A DNA stretch of 32,481 bases from Candidatus Aquivivens invisus (GTDB lineage: Bacteria > Omnitrophota > Gorgyraeia > Aquiviventales > Aquiviventaceae), in contig MHGA01000027.1 of the NCBI GenBank assembly GCA_001804415.1, forward strand, positions 62,535-95,015, given 5' to 3'. The notes under the pieces are model-generated. The model was given only the letters and a program-made list of their open reading frames with translations. It had not been told where the DNA came from and searched no databases. Position numbers and translations under genes: made by a program. Positions 19,206 through 27,443 of the stretch are shown here, one piece after another. Positions within the stretch are counted from its first letter, which is position 1, and every line of letters begins with the position of its first letter.

Positions 19206-20363
19206 CTACTTCGCGGCGGGCTGCCGCATCGCCTCGATCAACACCGAGGCAACTTCAGGACGAGAGACTTCCGGAGGTGGCGGCGTGCTGGCTTGAAGCA
19301 GCTCGCGCACCTTGGTGCCGCTCAATGACACGTGCTGCTCCGGCGGGTGCGGACAGGTCTTCGAAGAGACCATCGAGCCGCACACCGTGCAGTACGCGGT
19401 GTTCTCGAAGCAGAGGGGCGCAATCCCGATCTCCTCAGGCGAGAAGTCGTCAAAGATTTTCTGCGCGTCGTAGGTCCCGTAGAATTTCCCAACCCCCGCG
19501 TGGTCACGCCCGACGATAAAATGCGTGCAGCCGTAATTTTTTCTGATCAGCGCGTGGAAGATCGCCTCCCGCGGCCCCCCATACCGCATCGAGGCGGGGT
19601 TCACCGCCAACACCACGCGATCCTTGGGATAGTAGCCCGCCAGCAACGCCTCGTAGCTCTTCATGCGGACCGCCGCCGGCACGTCGTCGCCTTTCGTCTC
19701 TCCGACGATCGGATGCAGCAGCATCCCGTCGCAGATTTCCAGCGCGCATTTCTGGATGTACTCATGCGCCCGGTGGATCGGGTTGCGCGTCTGAAACGCG
19801 ACCACCCGCTTCCACCCGCGCTCCGAGAAGATCCGCCGCGTCTGGGTGGGGTCCAGCCGATACTGAAGAAACGTCGTCGCCTTCGGCCGGTTCACAACGC
19901 TGAGGCGCCCACCGAGATAGACAGGGCCGACGGCCCGCAACCGCGCCACGCCCGGATGGGCCGCGTCGGTCGTCTTCAAGACACCCTCGGCCTCCGCCTG
20001 CTTATCCGGCGTGTAGAGCTCCTCGAGATGCAGCACCGCCACCACAGACCCGTGGCTCGTCAGGGAGACGTCGTGCTTCGCCTTCAGCCTGCCCGCCGTC
20101 GCCTCATCAACCGCCAGCGTCACCGGAATCGTCCAGACCAATCCGTTCGCCAGCCGACGGGTGTTGACGACCGACTCGTAATCGGCCTTCGTCATAAATC
20201 CCTCAAGCGGGCTGAACCCACCGATGCCGATCATCTCGACGTCGGAGATCGCCCAGGCGTCCAGCTCAATGCGCGGAAGAGCCGGCGCGTTCTCGAGGAG
20301 TGCGTCGCGCTCCTTCCCTTCGACAATCCGGTTGATGAGCGTGCCACCATGCGGGGCAATCAT
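19206..20363 (-). CDS. sat: Sulfate adenylyltransferase (ATP sulfurylase), homomeric Sat type
   Basis: Start [14 protein letters not shown] at 20363; [53 protein letters not shown]...CPHP. Confidence 0.95.
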   Translation of the reverse strand: MIAPHGGTLINRIVEGKERDALLENAPALPRIELDAWAISDVEMIGIGGFSPLEGFMTKADYESVVNTRRLANGLVWTIPVTLAVDEATAGRLKAKHDVSLTSHGSVVAVLHLEELYTPDKQAEAEGVLKTTDAAHPGVARLRAVGPVYLGGRLSVVNRPKATTFLQYRLDPTQTRRIFSERGWKRVVAFQTRNPIHRAHEYIQKCALEICDGMLLHPIVGETKGDDVPAAVRMKSYEALLAGYYPKDRVVLAVNPASMRYGGPREAIFHALIRKNYGCTHFIVGRDHAGVGKFYGTYDAQKIFDDFSPEEIGIAPLCFENTAYCTVCGSMVSSKTCPHPPEQHVSLSGTKVRELLQASTPPPPEVSRPEVASVLIEAMRQPAAK

Positions 20364-20379
20364 CTGAGATTCCGCGCAC

Positions 20380-20451
20380 ACAGCACACCACACACAGCAC
20401 ACAGACAAGCGAACGCGTGCTGTGTGCTAGGTGCTAATTGCTGTGTGCTCA
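20380..20451. repeat. Heptamer-periodic inverted repeat in cysH/sat gap, same unit as 17515-17598
   Basis: acagcac accacac acagcac acagaca (20380-20407); gtgctgt gtgctag gtgctaa ttgctgt gtgctca (20417-20451). Confidence 0.92.
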
Positions 20452-21183
20452 TCCGTGCTTGCTCACGTGCAAGCCGCATTCCTTCTGCTCGGGCCGTTCC
20501 CACCACCATCGCCCGGCGCGGAAATCTTCGCCCGGCTTGATCGCTCGGGTGCACGGGGCGCAGCCGATCGAGGGATACCCCTGGTCGTGGAGCGCGTTAT
20601 ACGGGATGCCGTGCTTCGTGACGTACTCCATCGTCTGAGTCCACGTCCAGTCGGCCAGCGGGTTGATCTTGGCGATCCCGCCGTGATCCGCGTCAAGGTC
20701 CACTTTCTTGACTGCAGCCCGAGTCACCACCTGCTCCCGACGAAGCCCCGTCATCCACGCATCCACCGTGGCGAGGGCGCGATTGAGCGGTTCGACCTTG
20801 CGGATGCCACAGCAGAGCTTGCGGTTTTCAATGGCGTGGTAGAACAGGTTCAGCCCCTTCTCCCGAACCATGCGCTCTACCGCTTCCGTGTTCGGGAACA
20901 TCACTTCGATGGAAACCTGGCACTTCTCGCGGATCTTGTCCATGACATCGTACGTTTCTTGGTTGAGCCGTCCGGTGTCCAGCGTAAAGACTCGCGCCTT
21001 CGGGTTGACCTGCACCATCATGTGGATGATCGCCACATCCTCCGCGCTGAAGCTGGAGGCCAGCGCCACCTTGTTGCCGAACGTCTCAAGCGCCCACCGA
21101 ACGACCTCTTGGGCTGACTTGGTTTCGAGGCTTCCTGACTGAATGACCGACTGCACTGACTCAGGCACCGACACCGAACCCAT
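20449..21183 (-). CDS. cysH: APS/PAPS reductase, Fe-S (CC...CxxC) type
   Basis: 244 aa; VALASSFSAEDVAIIHMM, VFTLDTGRLNQETYDVMD, RKLCCGIRKVEPLNRAL, IGCAPCTRAIKPGEDFRAGRWWWE, C-term KECGLH. Confidence 0.93.
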   Translation of the reverse strand: MGSVSVPESVQSVIQSGSLETKSAQEVVRWALETFGNKVALASSFSAEDVAIIHMMVQVNPKARVFTLDTGRLNQETYDVMDKIREKCQVSIEVMFPNTEAVERMVREKGLNLFYHAIENRKLCCGIRKVEPLNRALATVDAWMTGLRREQVVTRAAVKKVDLDADHGGIAKINPLADWTWTQTMEYVTKHGIPYNALHDQGYPSIGCAPCTRAIKPGEDFRAGRWWWERPEQKECGLHVSKHG

Positions 21184-21208
21184 GCTCTTTCCTCCTCAAT
21201 GACGACAC

Positions 21209-21240
21209 ACGTTATGGAGCTCGCGAGGGCGACATAACGT
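21209..21240 (-). promoter_or_regulatory. Leader hairpin upstream of cysH
   Basis: ACGTTATG...CATAACGT 8-bp perfect arms with 16-nt loop, before AGGAGG Shine-Dalgarno of cysH. Confidence 0.5.
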
Positions 21241-21307
21241 CGCGCCTTCATGCAAGATGCCATATTTGACAAATTTAATCAATAACTATATTTGCTTGTA
21301 CAGTTTA

Positions 21308-21330
21308 TATCCTACTTAAATTATAGGATA
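21308..21330. promoter_or_regulatory. Putative operator palindrome in sulfur-operon promoter region
   Basis: TATCCTA-N9-TAGGATA perfect 7-bp arms in an AT-rich island in an otherwise GC-rich window. Confidence 0.55.
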
Positions 21331-21344
21331 CTACAGACACAACG

Positions 21345-22658
21345 TCAGGCGGAACCTTTCCGAAGGCGCGCCAGCCTCTCCTTGATCGTCTTCTCGTATC
21401 CAAGCTCGGTCGGTTCGTAGTAGACCCGCCGCTCGGGAAGATAGTCCTGCTTCACGTGATGGCCCGGAAAGTCGTGCGCATATTTGTAACCCTTGCCGCG
21501 GCCGAGTTTCTTGGCCCCTTTGTAGCTGGCGTCCTGCAGATGTTTCGGAACGTCGAGGGTTCGTCCGGCCTCCACATCCTTGGTTGCCTGTTCAATCCCA
21601 AGGTAGGCGGCATTGGACTTCGGCGCGCAAGCCACGTACACCGCCGCTTGCGCCAGCGGAATCCGCGCCTCCGGCAGCCCGACGAATTCCGACGCCTGCA
21701 TCGCAGCCGTCGACACCACCAAGGCTTGCGGGTCGGCGTTGCCCACGTCCTCGGCCGCGCAGATCATGATGCGCCTGGCGAGAAACCGCGGGTCCTCGCC
21801 GGCGTAGAGCATCTTGGCCAGCCAGTAGAGCGTGGCGTCCGGATCGGAGCCTCGCATCGATTTGATAAACGCGGAAATGGTGTCGTAGTGCGCGTCCTCG
21901 TCGCGGTCATACACCACGGCCTTTTTTTGAATCGACTCTTCGATGATTCCCCGTGTCAGGCGGATGCGGCCGTTGGATGGTTTGGTGGTGAGCGCGGCGA
22001 TCTCCAACGCGTTGAGCGCCCGGCGCGCATCGCCGTCGCTGACCTTCGCGAGATGCCGGAGGGCGCCGTCCTCCACGTCGAGCGGGAGCAAGCCGAGCCC
22101 GCGCTCCTCATCGGCCAACGCCCGCTTGAGCGCCGTCAGCACCTCCGATTCGGCCAACGGCTTAAGCTCGCACACCAGCGACCGCGACACCAGCGCCGGC
22201 AGGATCGCAAAGAACGGATTGAAGGTCGTCGCCCCGATGAGGACCGGGTTGCCGGATTCCACATCAGGCATGAGGACATCCTGCTGGATTTTGTTGAAGC
22301 GATGGATCTCGTCGATGAAGAGGATGGTGCGCGTGCGCTGAAGCCGATGCCGCTCTTTGGCGCGGGCGATCGCGTCGCGCAGCTCCGCCACGCCGGCCGA
22401 GGTCGCATTGAGCCGCTCAACCAAGGCGGTGGTCCGATTGGCGATCACCGTCGCCAACGCGGTCTTGCCGCAGCCCGGAGGGCCGTATAGGATCAGCGAG
22501 GTGAGCCGATCGGCCTCGATCGCTCGACGAAGCAGCTTGCCGGTTCCGACCAGATGCTCCTGCCCGACAAACTCTTCGAGGGCGCGCGGCCGCATCCTGG
22601 TGGCCAGCGGCTCCTGGGTCGAGGACGTCGGTTGAGTCGGCGAGTCGAAGAGGTCCAT
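21345..22658 (-). CDS. rarA: Replication-associated recombination protein A (MgsA/RarA AAA+ ATPase)
   Basis: Start MDLFDSPTQPTSSTQEPLATRMRPRALEEFVGQEHLVG at 22658; LYGPPGCGKTALA, LFIDEIHRFNKIQQD, C-term YKYAHDFPGHHVKQDYLPE. Confidence 0.95.
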   Translation of the reverse strand: MDLFDSPTQPTSSTQEPLATRMRPRALEEFVGQEHLVGTGKLLRRAIEADRLTSLILYGPPGCGKTALATVIANRTTALVERLNATSAGVAELRDAIARAKERHRLQRTRTILFIDEIHRFNKIQQDVLMPDVESGNPVLIGATTFNPFFAILPALVSRSLVCELKPLAESEVLTALKRALADEERGLGLLPLDVEDGALRHLAKVSDGDARRALNALEIAALTTKPSNGRIRLTRGIIEESIQKKAVVYDRDEDAHYDTISAFIKSMRGSDPDATLYWLAKMLYAGEDPRFLARRIMICAAEDVGNADPQALVVSTAAMQASEFVGLPEARIPLAQAAVYVACAPKSNAAYLGIEQATKDVEAGRTLDVPKHLQDASYKGAKKLGRGKGYKYAHDFPGHHVKQDYLPERRVYYEPTELGYEKTIKERLARLRKGSA

Positions 22659-22669
22659 GCGGAAGGAAG

Positions 22670-22860
22670 AAAAAGCCCCGCCTCTGCCGTGGGCGAATCC
22701 GTCAAACGATGAACCCAACCCTCAACAGGTGGGCACCCTCTCCGGAGGTTTCGCGCTTCCCCGCCCCTGGCGGGGCCTGCACTCCCCAACGGAAGTCGGA
22801 TTCCCGGTCACGTGGTGTTGGCTCACGTTGACTGGAACCTCACGTGCAGCGCAGGGCTCT
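22670..22860 (-). ncRNA. ssrS: Probable 6S RNA
   Basis: About 191 nt with closing stem AGCCCUGC/GCGGGGCU plus CUGC/GCAG, followed by U-run; upstream TTGACT-18-TACGCT promoter placing TSS near 22860; internal segments GGGGAAGCGCGAAACCUCCGG and CCACCUGUUGAGGGUUGGGUUCAUCG resemble E. coli 6S GAGAAGCCUUAAAACUGCG and CACCUUGAACCAAGGGUUCAAGG; adjacent to rarA. Confidence 0.7.
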
Positions 22861-22866
22861 ACTCCT

Positions 22867-22896
22867 AGCGTACTCCGCCAGGGAGCACAAAGTCAA
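22867..22896 (-). promoter_or_regulatory. Predicted promoter of the 6S-like RNA
   Basis: TTGACT (22891-22896), 18-nt spacer, TACGCT (22867-22872). Confidence 0.5.
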
Positions 22897-22920
22897 GTAT
22901 TGCCGTGACTCAAATGACGA

Positions 22921-24990
22921 TCATCTCAGGTGAGCCGCGAAGCGCTCGACGAGCGCCTGACCGATACGATGGTGGACGTCGTCAGCCTCATCCGCGGTGA
23001 GGGTGCGCGCAGGGTCACGGTATTCGATGGAGAAGGTAAGGCTGTAGGTGTTCGGAGGGAGCTGCCGGCCGGTGTAGCGGTCGATCAGCTCCACCCGCTG
23101 GGCCATCGCTCCCCCGACCTCGCGGATCGTGGAGGCGACCTGATCACAAGCGATCGCGTTGTCGACGACCAATGACAGATCCCGTTTCACCGGGGGAAAC
23201 GGAGAGGGCGCGACCGCCGACTCGAGGGCCCGCTGGGCTTGCAGCAACGAGGTCACATCCAACTCAGCGAGCCACACGGCGTCGTCAAGATCCCAGGCAG
23301 AAGCCGCCTGGCGCGAGAGTCGCCCGATCGCCCCCACCGCGCGGCTCTTCAGGAACACGCGAGCGGCCTCTGCTGGATCGGCCCATGAGACGTCGGCAGC
23401 CCGGCAGGTGGCCGGTTGACCACAGAGCCGTTGGATGAGCGCGTCCACGAGCCCCTTAAGCCGGAAGAAATCGCAGGTCTCTTTTGTCCGCCAATCTCGG
23501 CTCCACGCGCCGGCGAGGGCTATCCCAAGCGAGGCGCGCTCGTGCGCAACCGTCCCGGCCTGTACCACAGACCCCAGTTCAAAGATCCGCACCCCCTGAG
23601 CGCCTTGCGAAAGATTGCGATGGATGGCGCGCAGCAATCCCATGATCATCGATGGCCGCACGAACGCGTAGTCCTGGCTGAGGGGGTTGGTGACTCGCAG
23701 TGCCTCGCCGGCAGTCCACCCGCAGCGAGACAGCTCCATCTCGGAGACCAGCGACCAGGTGACCGTTTCCATCAATCCGAGGCTTGCGCCCAGACACCGA
23801 ATTGACTGCAGGTTCCGATAGAGGGGGCTCTGGGCGTCTCGGGAGGCGGGCATGATGGCCGCCGGAAGGGTGGCAGGAATGCGCTCGTAGCCGATGAGGC
23901 GGGCCAGCTCCTCGAAACAGTCCACGTCGTGGATCAGATCGCGTCGAAACGACGGTGGGACCACACGCAGCAAGGGACTGGACTCCGAGGAACTCACCCG
24001 GCAGCCAAGGCGCGCCAACGAGGAACGGATCTGCGCCGGCGAGAGCGGCAGCCCGAGCCACCGGCTGGCCAGAGACGCATCGACCACAATAGCCGGCTTT
24101 ACCAGGGGCTTTGCGCCCACATCGCGGCACGCCTGCTCCGCTGCGCCGGCCAGCCGACAGATGAGCGAGGCCGCGCGGGCCGAGGCCGTTTCCACGCCAA
24201 CCTGATCGACCCCTCGCTCAAACCGGTAGGACGACTCGCTCGCCAGCCCCAACGCCCTGGATGTCCGCCGGACGATCACCGGATCAAACCATGCGCTTTC
24301 GAGCAGGACCGCCGTCGTCCTCGGCGTCACTTCACTGCCCACCCCGCCCATCACCCCCGCGACCGCCACCGCCCTTGCGGCATCCGCGATCACCAACACG
24401 TCAGGGGAGAGCGTGCGCGCGACCCCGTCGAGCGTCGTCATCGCTTCCTTCGGCTTGGCGCGGCGCACGAGGATGACTCCCTGCGCGAGCCGGTCGAAGT
24501 CAAACGCGTGCAGGGGTTGCCCGGATTCCAGCAGGACGTAGTTGGTGATATCCACGACGTTGTTGATCGGGCGGATGCCGCAGGCCAACAGCCGACGCTG
24601 CATCCACGACGGTGACGGCCCAATCGTCACGCCCGCGAGGAGCCGCCCGATGTACCGGCGGCATCCCTTTCGGTCCTCAATCCGAATGCGGAGTGCGGAG
24701 TGCGGAGTGCGGAGTGTAGGACGGGTTCTCGCTTGTCGCTTGTCGCTTGTCGCTTGTCGCTGCGGAAGTTTGATGCGCTGCCCGGTCATCGCCGCCACCT
24801 CCCGCGCGATCCCGATGATCGAGAGGCAATCGGCGCGGTTGGGCGTGATTTCGATGTCGAACACCGCCTGGCCATTCACCATGGCGATACCGGTCACTTC
24901 CAGCCCCGCCATCGTCAGCCGGTCCGCGAGCGTCTCCGGTTTAAGCCGGATCGCCACGTAGTCCTTCAGCCACTCGAGAGGAACTTTCAT
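22921..24990 (-). CDS. pheT: Phenylalanyl-tRNA synthetase beta subunit, short form lacking the EMAP-II-like tRNA-binding domain
   Basis: Start MKVPLEWLKDYVAIRLKPETLADRLTMAGLEVTGI at 24990; EITPNRADCLSIIGIAREVAA; RYIGRLLAGV; ITNYVLLESGQPLHAFD; C-term FDX-ACB domain. Confidence 0.93.
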   Translation of the reverse strand: MKVPLEWLKDYVAIRLKPETLADRLTMAGLEVTGIAMVNGQAVFDIEITPNRADCLSIIGIAREVAAMTGQRIKLPQRQATSDKRQARTRPTLRTPHSALRIRIEDRKGCRRYIGRLLAGVTIGPSPSWMQRRLLACGIRPINNVVDITNYVLLESGQPLHAFDFDRLAQGVILVRRAKPKEAMTTLDGVARTLSPDVLVIADAARAVAVAGVMGGVGSEVTPRTTAVLLESAWFDPVIVRRTSRALGLASESSYRFERGVDQVGVETASARAASLICRLAGAAEQACRDVGAKPLVKPAIVVDASLASRWLGLPLSPAQIRSSLARLGCRVSSSESSPLLRVVPPSFRRDLIHDVDCFEELARLIGYERIPATLPAAIMPASRDAQSPLYRNLQSIRCLGASLGLMETVTWSLVSEMELSRCGWTAGEALRVTNPLSQDYAFVRPSMIMGLLRAIHRNLSQGAQGVRIFELGSVVQAGTVAHERASLGIALAGAWSRDWRTKETCDFFRLKGLVDALIQRLCGQPATCRAADVSWADPAEAARVFLKSRAVGAIGRLSRQAASAWDLDDAVWLAELDVTSLLQAQRALESAVAPSPFPPVKRDLSLVVDNAIACDQVASTIREVGGAMAQRVELIDRYTGRQLPPNTYSLTFSIEYRDPARTLTADEADDVHHRIGQALVERFAAHLR
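24687..24714. repeat. Heptamer array (tgcggag x4) inside pheT
   Basis: Exact 7-bp tandem copies; encodes LRTPHSALR. Confidence 0.95.
24729..24763. repeat. Second heptamer array (tcgcttg x4 + tcgctgc) inside pheT
   Basis: Exact 7-bp tandem copies; encodes QRQATSDKRQA. Confidence 0.95.
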
Positions 24991-25003
24991 CGTCGGGAAT
25001 TGG

Positions 25004-26050
25004 TCAGAATTGCTCCAGAAACCGCAAATCGTTCTCGAAGAAGAGGCGGATGTCGGTGATGCCGTACTTGAGCATTGCGATCCGTTCGACGCCCATGCCA
25101 AAAGCGAATCCTTGGACTTTCACCGCGTCGTAACCGGCGGCCTTGAAGACGTTGGGATGCACCATCCCGCATCCAAGAATCTCCAGCCACCCTTTCCTGC
25201 CGCAGGTCGAGCAGCCTTGACCTCGACAGGCCGTGCAGGCGATGTCGACCTCGGCAGAGGGTTCGGTGAACGGGAAGAAGTGGGGACGGAACCGAACCTT
25301 TGTGGCAGGCCCAAAAAATCGCTCAACGAACGCGGTCAGGGTCCCTTTGAGATCGGAGAAATTCGCGCGCTCATCGACGACGAGCCCTTCCACCTGATGG
25401 AACATGAAGCTGTGGCTGGCATCGAGGGGGTCTGGACGAAACACCGCGCCTGGGACGAGGATGCGCAGCGGCGGCTTGCGGCGCTGCATCACGCGCACCT
25501 GCACCGGCGAGGTGTGGCTGCGCAATAGCAACCGACCGCGCCTCGGCTCAGGACTTCTGGAGTCGACGAAAAAGGTGTCAAACGACTCGCGCGACGGATG
25601 GCTGGCGGGAATGTTGAGCGCATCAAAATTGTACCACTCGTATTCCAGCTCGGGCCCCTCGATGATCTCAAACCCCATCGGCACGAAGAGCGAAAGGATC
25701 GCCTCCATCGTCTGGGTGATCGGATGCAAGCGACCGCGAGGCACCGCGCTGCCAGGCAAGGTCACGTCAAGCGCGGAAGCCACCGGCTGAGTCCGGAAGG
25801 CGTGTTGCCGAGCGGTGAGCCGCGCTTCAAAGCTCTCTTTGAGCGTATTGAGCGCTTTGCCGACGAGCCCCCGCTGATCCGGCGGGAGTTCGGGCAGGCG
25901 CTTGAGGTGCTCTGCGACGACGCTTTTGCGCCCAAGATACTTGGCGCGAAGGGCGTCGAGCTCTTGGGCACCTCGGAGGGCTTGCAGGTCTTTCCCGAAT
26001 GCGTCTTCCAGGAGATTGAGCGTCTGCTGAAGTTGGGCGGGATCGATCAT
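25004..26050 (-). CDS. pheS: Phenylalanyl-tRNA synthetase alpha subunit
   Basis: Start MIDPAQLQQTLNLLEDAF; HPITQTMEAILSLFVPMGFEIIEGPELE, LLRSHTSPVQVR, GWLEILGCGMVHPNVFKAAG. Confidence 0.95.
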   Translation of the reverse strand: MIDPAQLQQTLNLLEDAFGKDLQALRGAQELDALRAKYLGRKSVVAEHLKRLPELPPDQRGLVGKALNTLKESFEARLTARQHAFRTQPVASALDVTLPGSAVPRGRLHPITQTMEAILSLFVPMGFEIIEGPELEYEWYNFDALNIPASHPSRESFDTFFVDSRSPEPRRGRLLLRSHTSPVQVRVMQRRKPPLRILVPGAVFRPDPLDASHSFMFHQVEGLVVDERANFSDLKGTLTAFVERFFGPATKVRFRPHFFPFTEPSAEVDIACTACRGQGCSTCGRKGWLEILGCGMVHPNVFKAAGYDAVKVQGFAFGMGVERIAMLKYGITDIRLFFENDLRFLEQF

Positions 26051-26071
26051 CGCGAGGGGTACCACTGCCGG

Positions 26072-26476
26072 TCAGGCTGGAGCCATCGCCCCCGCATTGG
26101 CAGGCGAACGAGACGTCCCGCCGACCTCGCGGCCGAGCGCCGTGGAAGCCACGCGGTCAAAGGCGGCCGGGTCATGAATCGCCAGCTCGGCGAGTTGCTG
26201 GCGGTTAAGGACGATGTTCGCCCGACGGGTCGCGGCCATCAACTGCCCGTAGGTCAGCCCGCGCGCTCTCGCCGCCGCGTTCACCCGCACGACCCAGAGG
26301 GAGCGGAACGACCGCTTCTTCGCCTTGCGGTCGCGGGTGGCATACGCCATCGCGCGCATGACGGTCTCGCGCACGCTGGAGATGTGCGTGCGGCGAGCCC
26401 CGCGGTAGCCCTTGGCCTTCGCCAACAGCCGCTTGCGCCGCCTGCGGGAGGCCACCTGCCATTTGACACGCGCCAT
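26072..26476 (-). CDS. rplT: 50S ribosomal protein L20
   Basis: RRRRKRLLAKAKGYRGARRTHISSVRETVMRAMAYATRDRKAKKRSFRSLWVVRVNAAAR. Confidence 0.97.
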   Translation of the reverse strand: MARVKWQVASRRRRKRLLAKAKGYRGARRTHISSVRETVMRAMAYATRDRKAKKRSFRSLWVVRVNAAARARGLTYGQLMAATRRANIVLNRQQLAELAIHDPAAFDRVASTALGREVGGTSRSPANAGAMAPA

Positions 26477-26490
26477 GTTTGAACTCCTCT

Positions 26491-26563
26491 GGTTTACGTG
26501 TTTGCGGGTTAGCGGGTTTGCGCGTTCAACGCGCTCACTCGCAAACTCGCCAACCCGCTAACG
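26491..26563. repeat. 8-bp-periodic inverted repeat between rpmI and rplT
   Basis: ggtttacg tgtttgcg ggttagcg ggtttgcg (26491-26522), apex cgcgttcaacgcg, then cgcaaact cgccaacc cgctaacg (26540-26563). Confidence 0.9.
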
Positions 26564-26572
26564 TCTTTATGT

Positions 26573-26770
26573 CTACCCGTAGGGCAGCAGCTGCCGTAAT
26601 TTCTTCGCCAGGGACCGCGGGGCTTCCGTCTGACGGCGCAGCCGACGCATCTTCCTCGCCGGCTTGCGTCTCAGCAGATGTCGTCGTCCCGATTGGAAAC
26701 GGCGCAGTTTCCCGCCGGCGGTGATCCGAATGCGGCGCGCAGTGCCTTTATGCGTTTTGAGCTTCGGCAT
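26573..26770 (-). CDS. rpmI: 50S ribosomal protein L35
   Basis: MPKLKTHKGTARRIRITAGGKLRRFQSGRRHLLRRK. Confidence 0.95.
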   Translation of the reverse strand: MPKLKTHKGTARRIRITAGGKLRRFQSGRRHLLRRKPARKMRRLRRQTEAPRSLAKKLRQLLPYG

Positions 26771-26772
26771 GG

Positions 26773-27408
26773 TTAGGCGCTCCCTGATTCAGGACCTTTG
26801 GCCTGGACCTCGACGCTGGGTGGCGGCGCGGACGATTGCGGCGCCTGCGCCGACGCAGATTTGCCGGCCGCACCCGGCTGGGCTTTCTTCGCTGCCCCCG
26901 CCGCGCGCCTCAGGGCTTCGTGATCTGGCACGAATACCATCGTCATAAACCGACCCTCCAGGATGGGGGTTCGCTCCACTTTCGCGGTGGCCGTCAGGTC
27001 CGTCACCAAGCGAGCCAAGATTCGACGTCCCAGCTCAGCGTGACTCAGCTCCCGGCCTCGAAACACCACCGTGACCTTCGCGTTGTCTCCGCGGGCCAGG
27101 AATCGCTTCAGGCGCATGAGCTTGACCTGATAATCGTGCGCTTCGATATGCGGCTTGAACTTGACTTCCTTGAGCCTGGGGAGATGGTGCTTGCGCCTCG
27201 CCTCGCGTTCCCGACGCTGTTCCTCGTACCGGAACTTGTTGAAATCCAGAAACCGGCACACGGGGGGGCTGACATTGGGCGCCACCTCCACGAGATCCAG
27301 CCCGCGCTCCCGAGCCATCCGCAGGGCATCCTGCGGCGTCATCACCCCCAACTGTTCGCCGTCTTCCGCGATGACGCGGATCTGGCTGATGCGAATCCGT
27401 TCATTCAC
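26773..27408 (-). CDS. infC: Translation initiation factor IF-3 with Ala/Pro-rich C-terminal tail
   Basis: RVIAEDGEQLGVMTPQDALRMARERGLDLVEVAPNVSPPVCRFLDFNKFRYE. Confidence 0.96.
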   Translation of the reverse strand: MNERIRISQIRVIAEDGEQLGVMTPQDALRMARERGLDLVEVAPNVSPPVCRFLDFNKFRYEEQRREREARRKHHLPRLKEVKFKPHIEAHDYQVKLMRLKRFLARGDNAKVTVVFRGRELSHAELGRRILARLVTDLTATAKVERTPILEGRFMTMVFVPDHEALRRAAGAAKKAQPGAAGKSASAQAPQSSAPPPSVEVQAKGPESGSA

Positions 27409-27443
27409 CCGCCACTGTCGTTCGATCGTCGTGCCTCCTTCTG

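Noticed and set aside
19332-20540. 402-aa plus-strand ORF
   Set aside because: Antisense to sat, which has clear catalytic motifs; no recognisable domain.
21456-22490. 344-aa plus-strand ORF
   Set aside because: Antisense shadow of rarA.
24687-24763. CRISPR array
   Set aside because: Units are 7 bp with no unique spacers; no cas genes in window.
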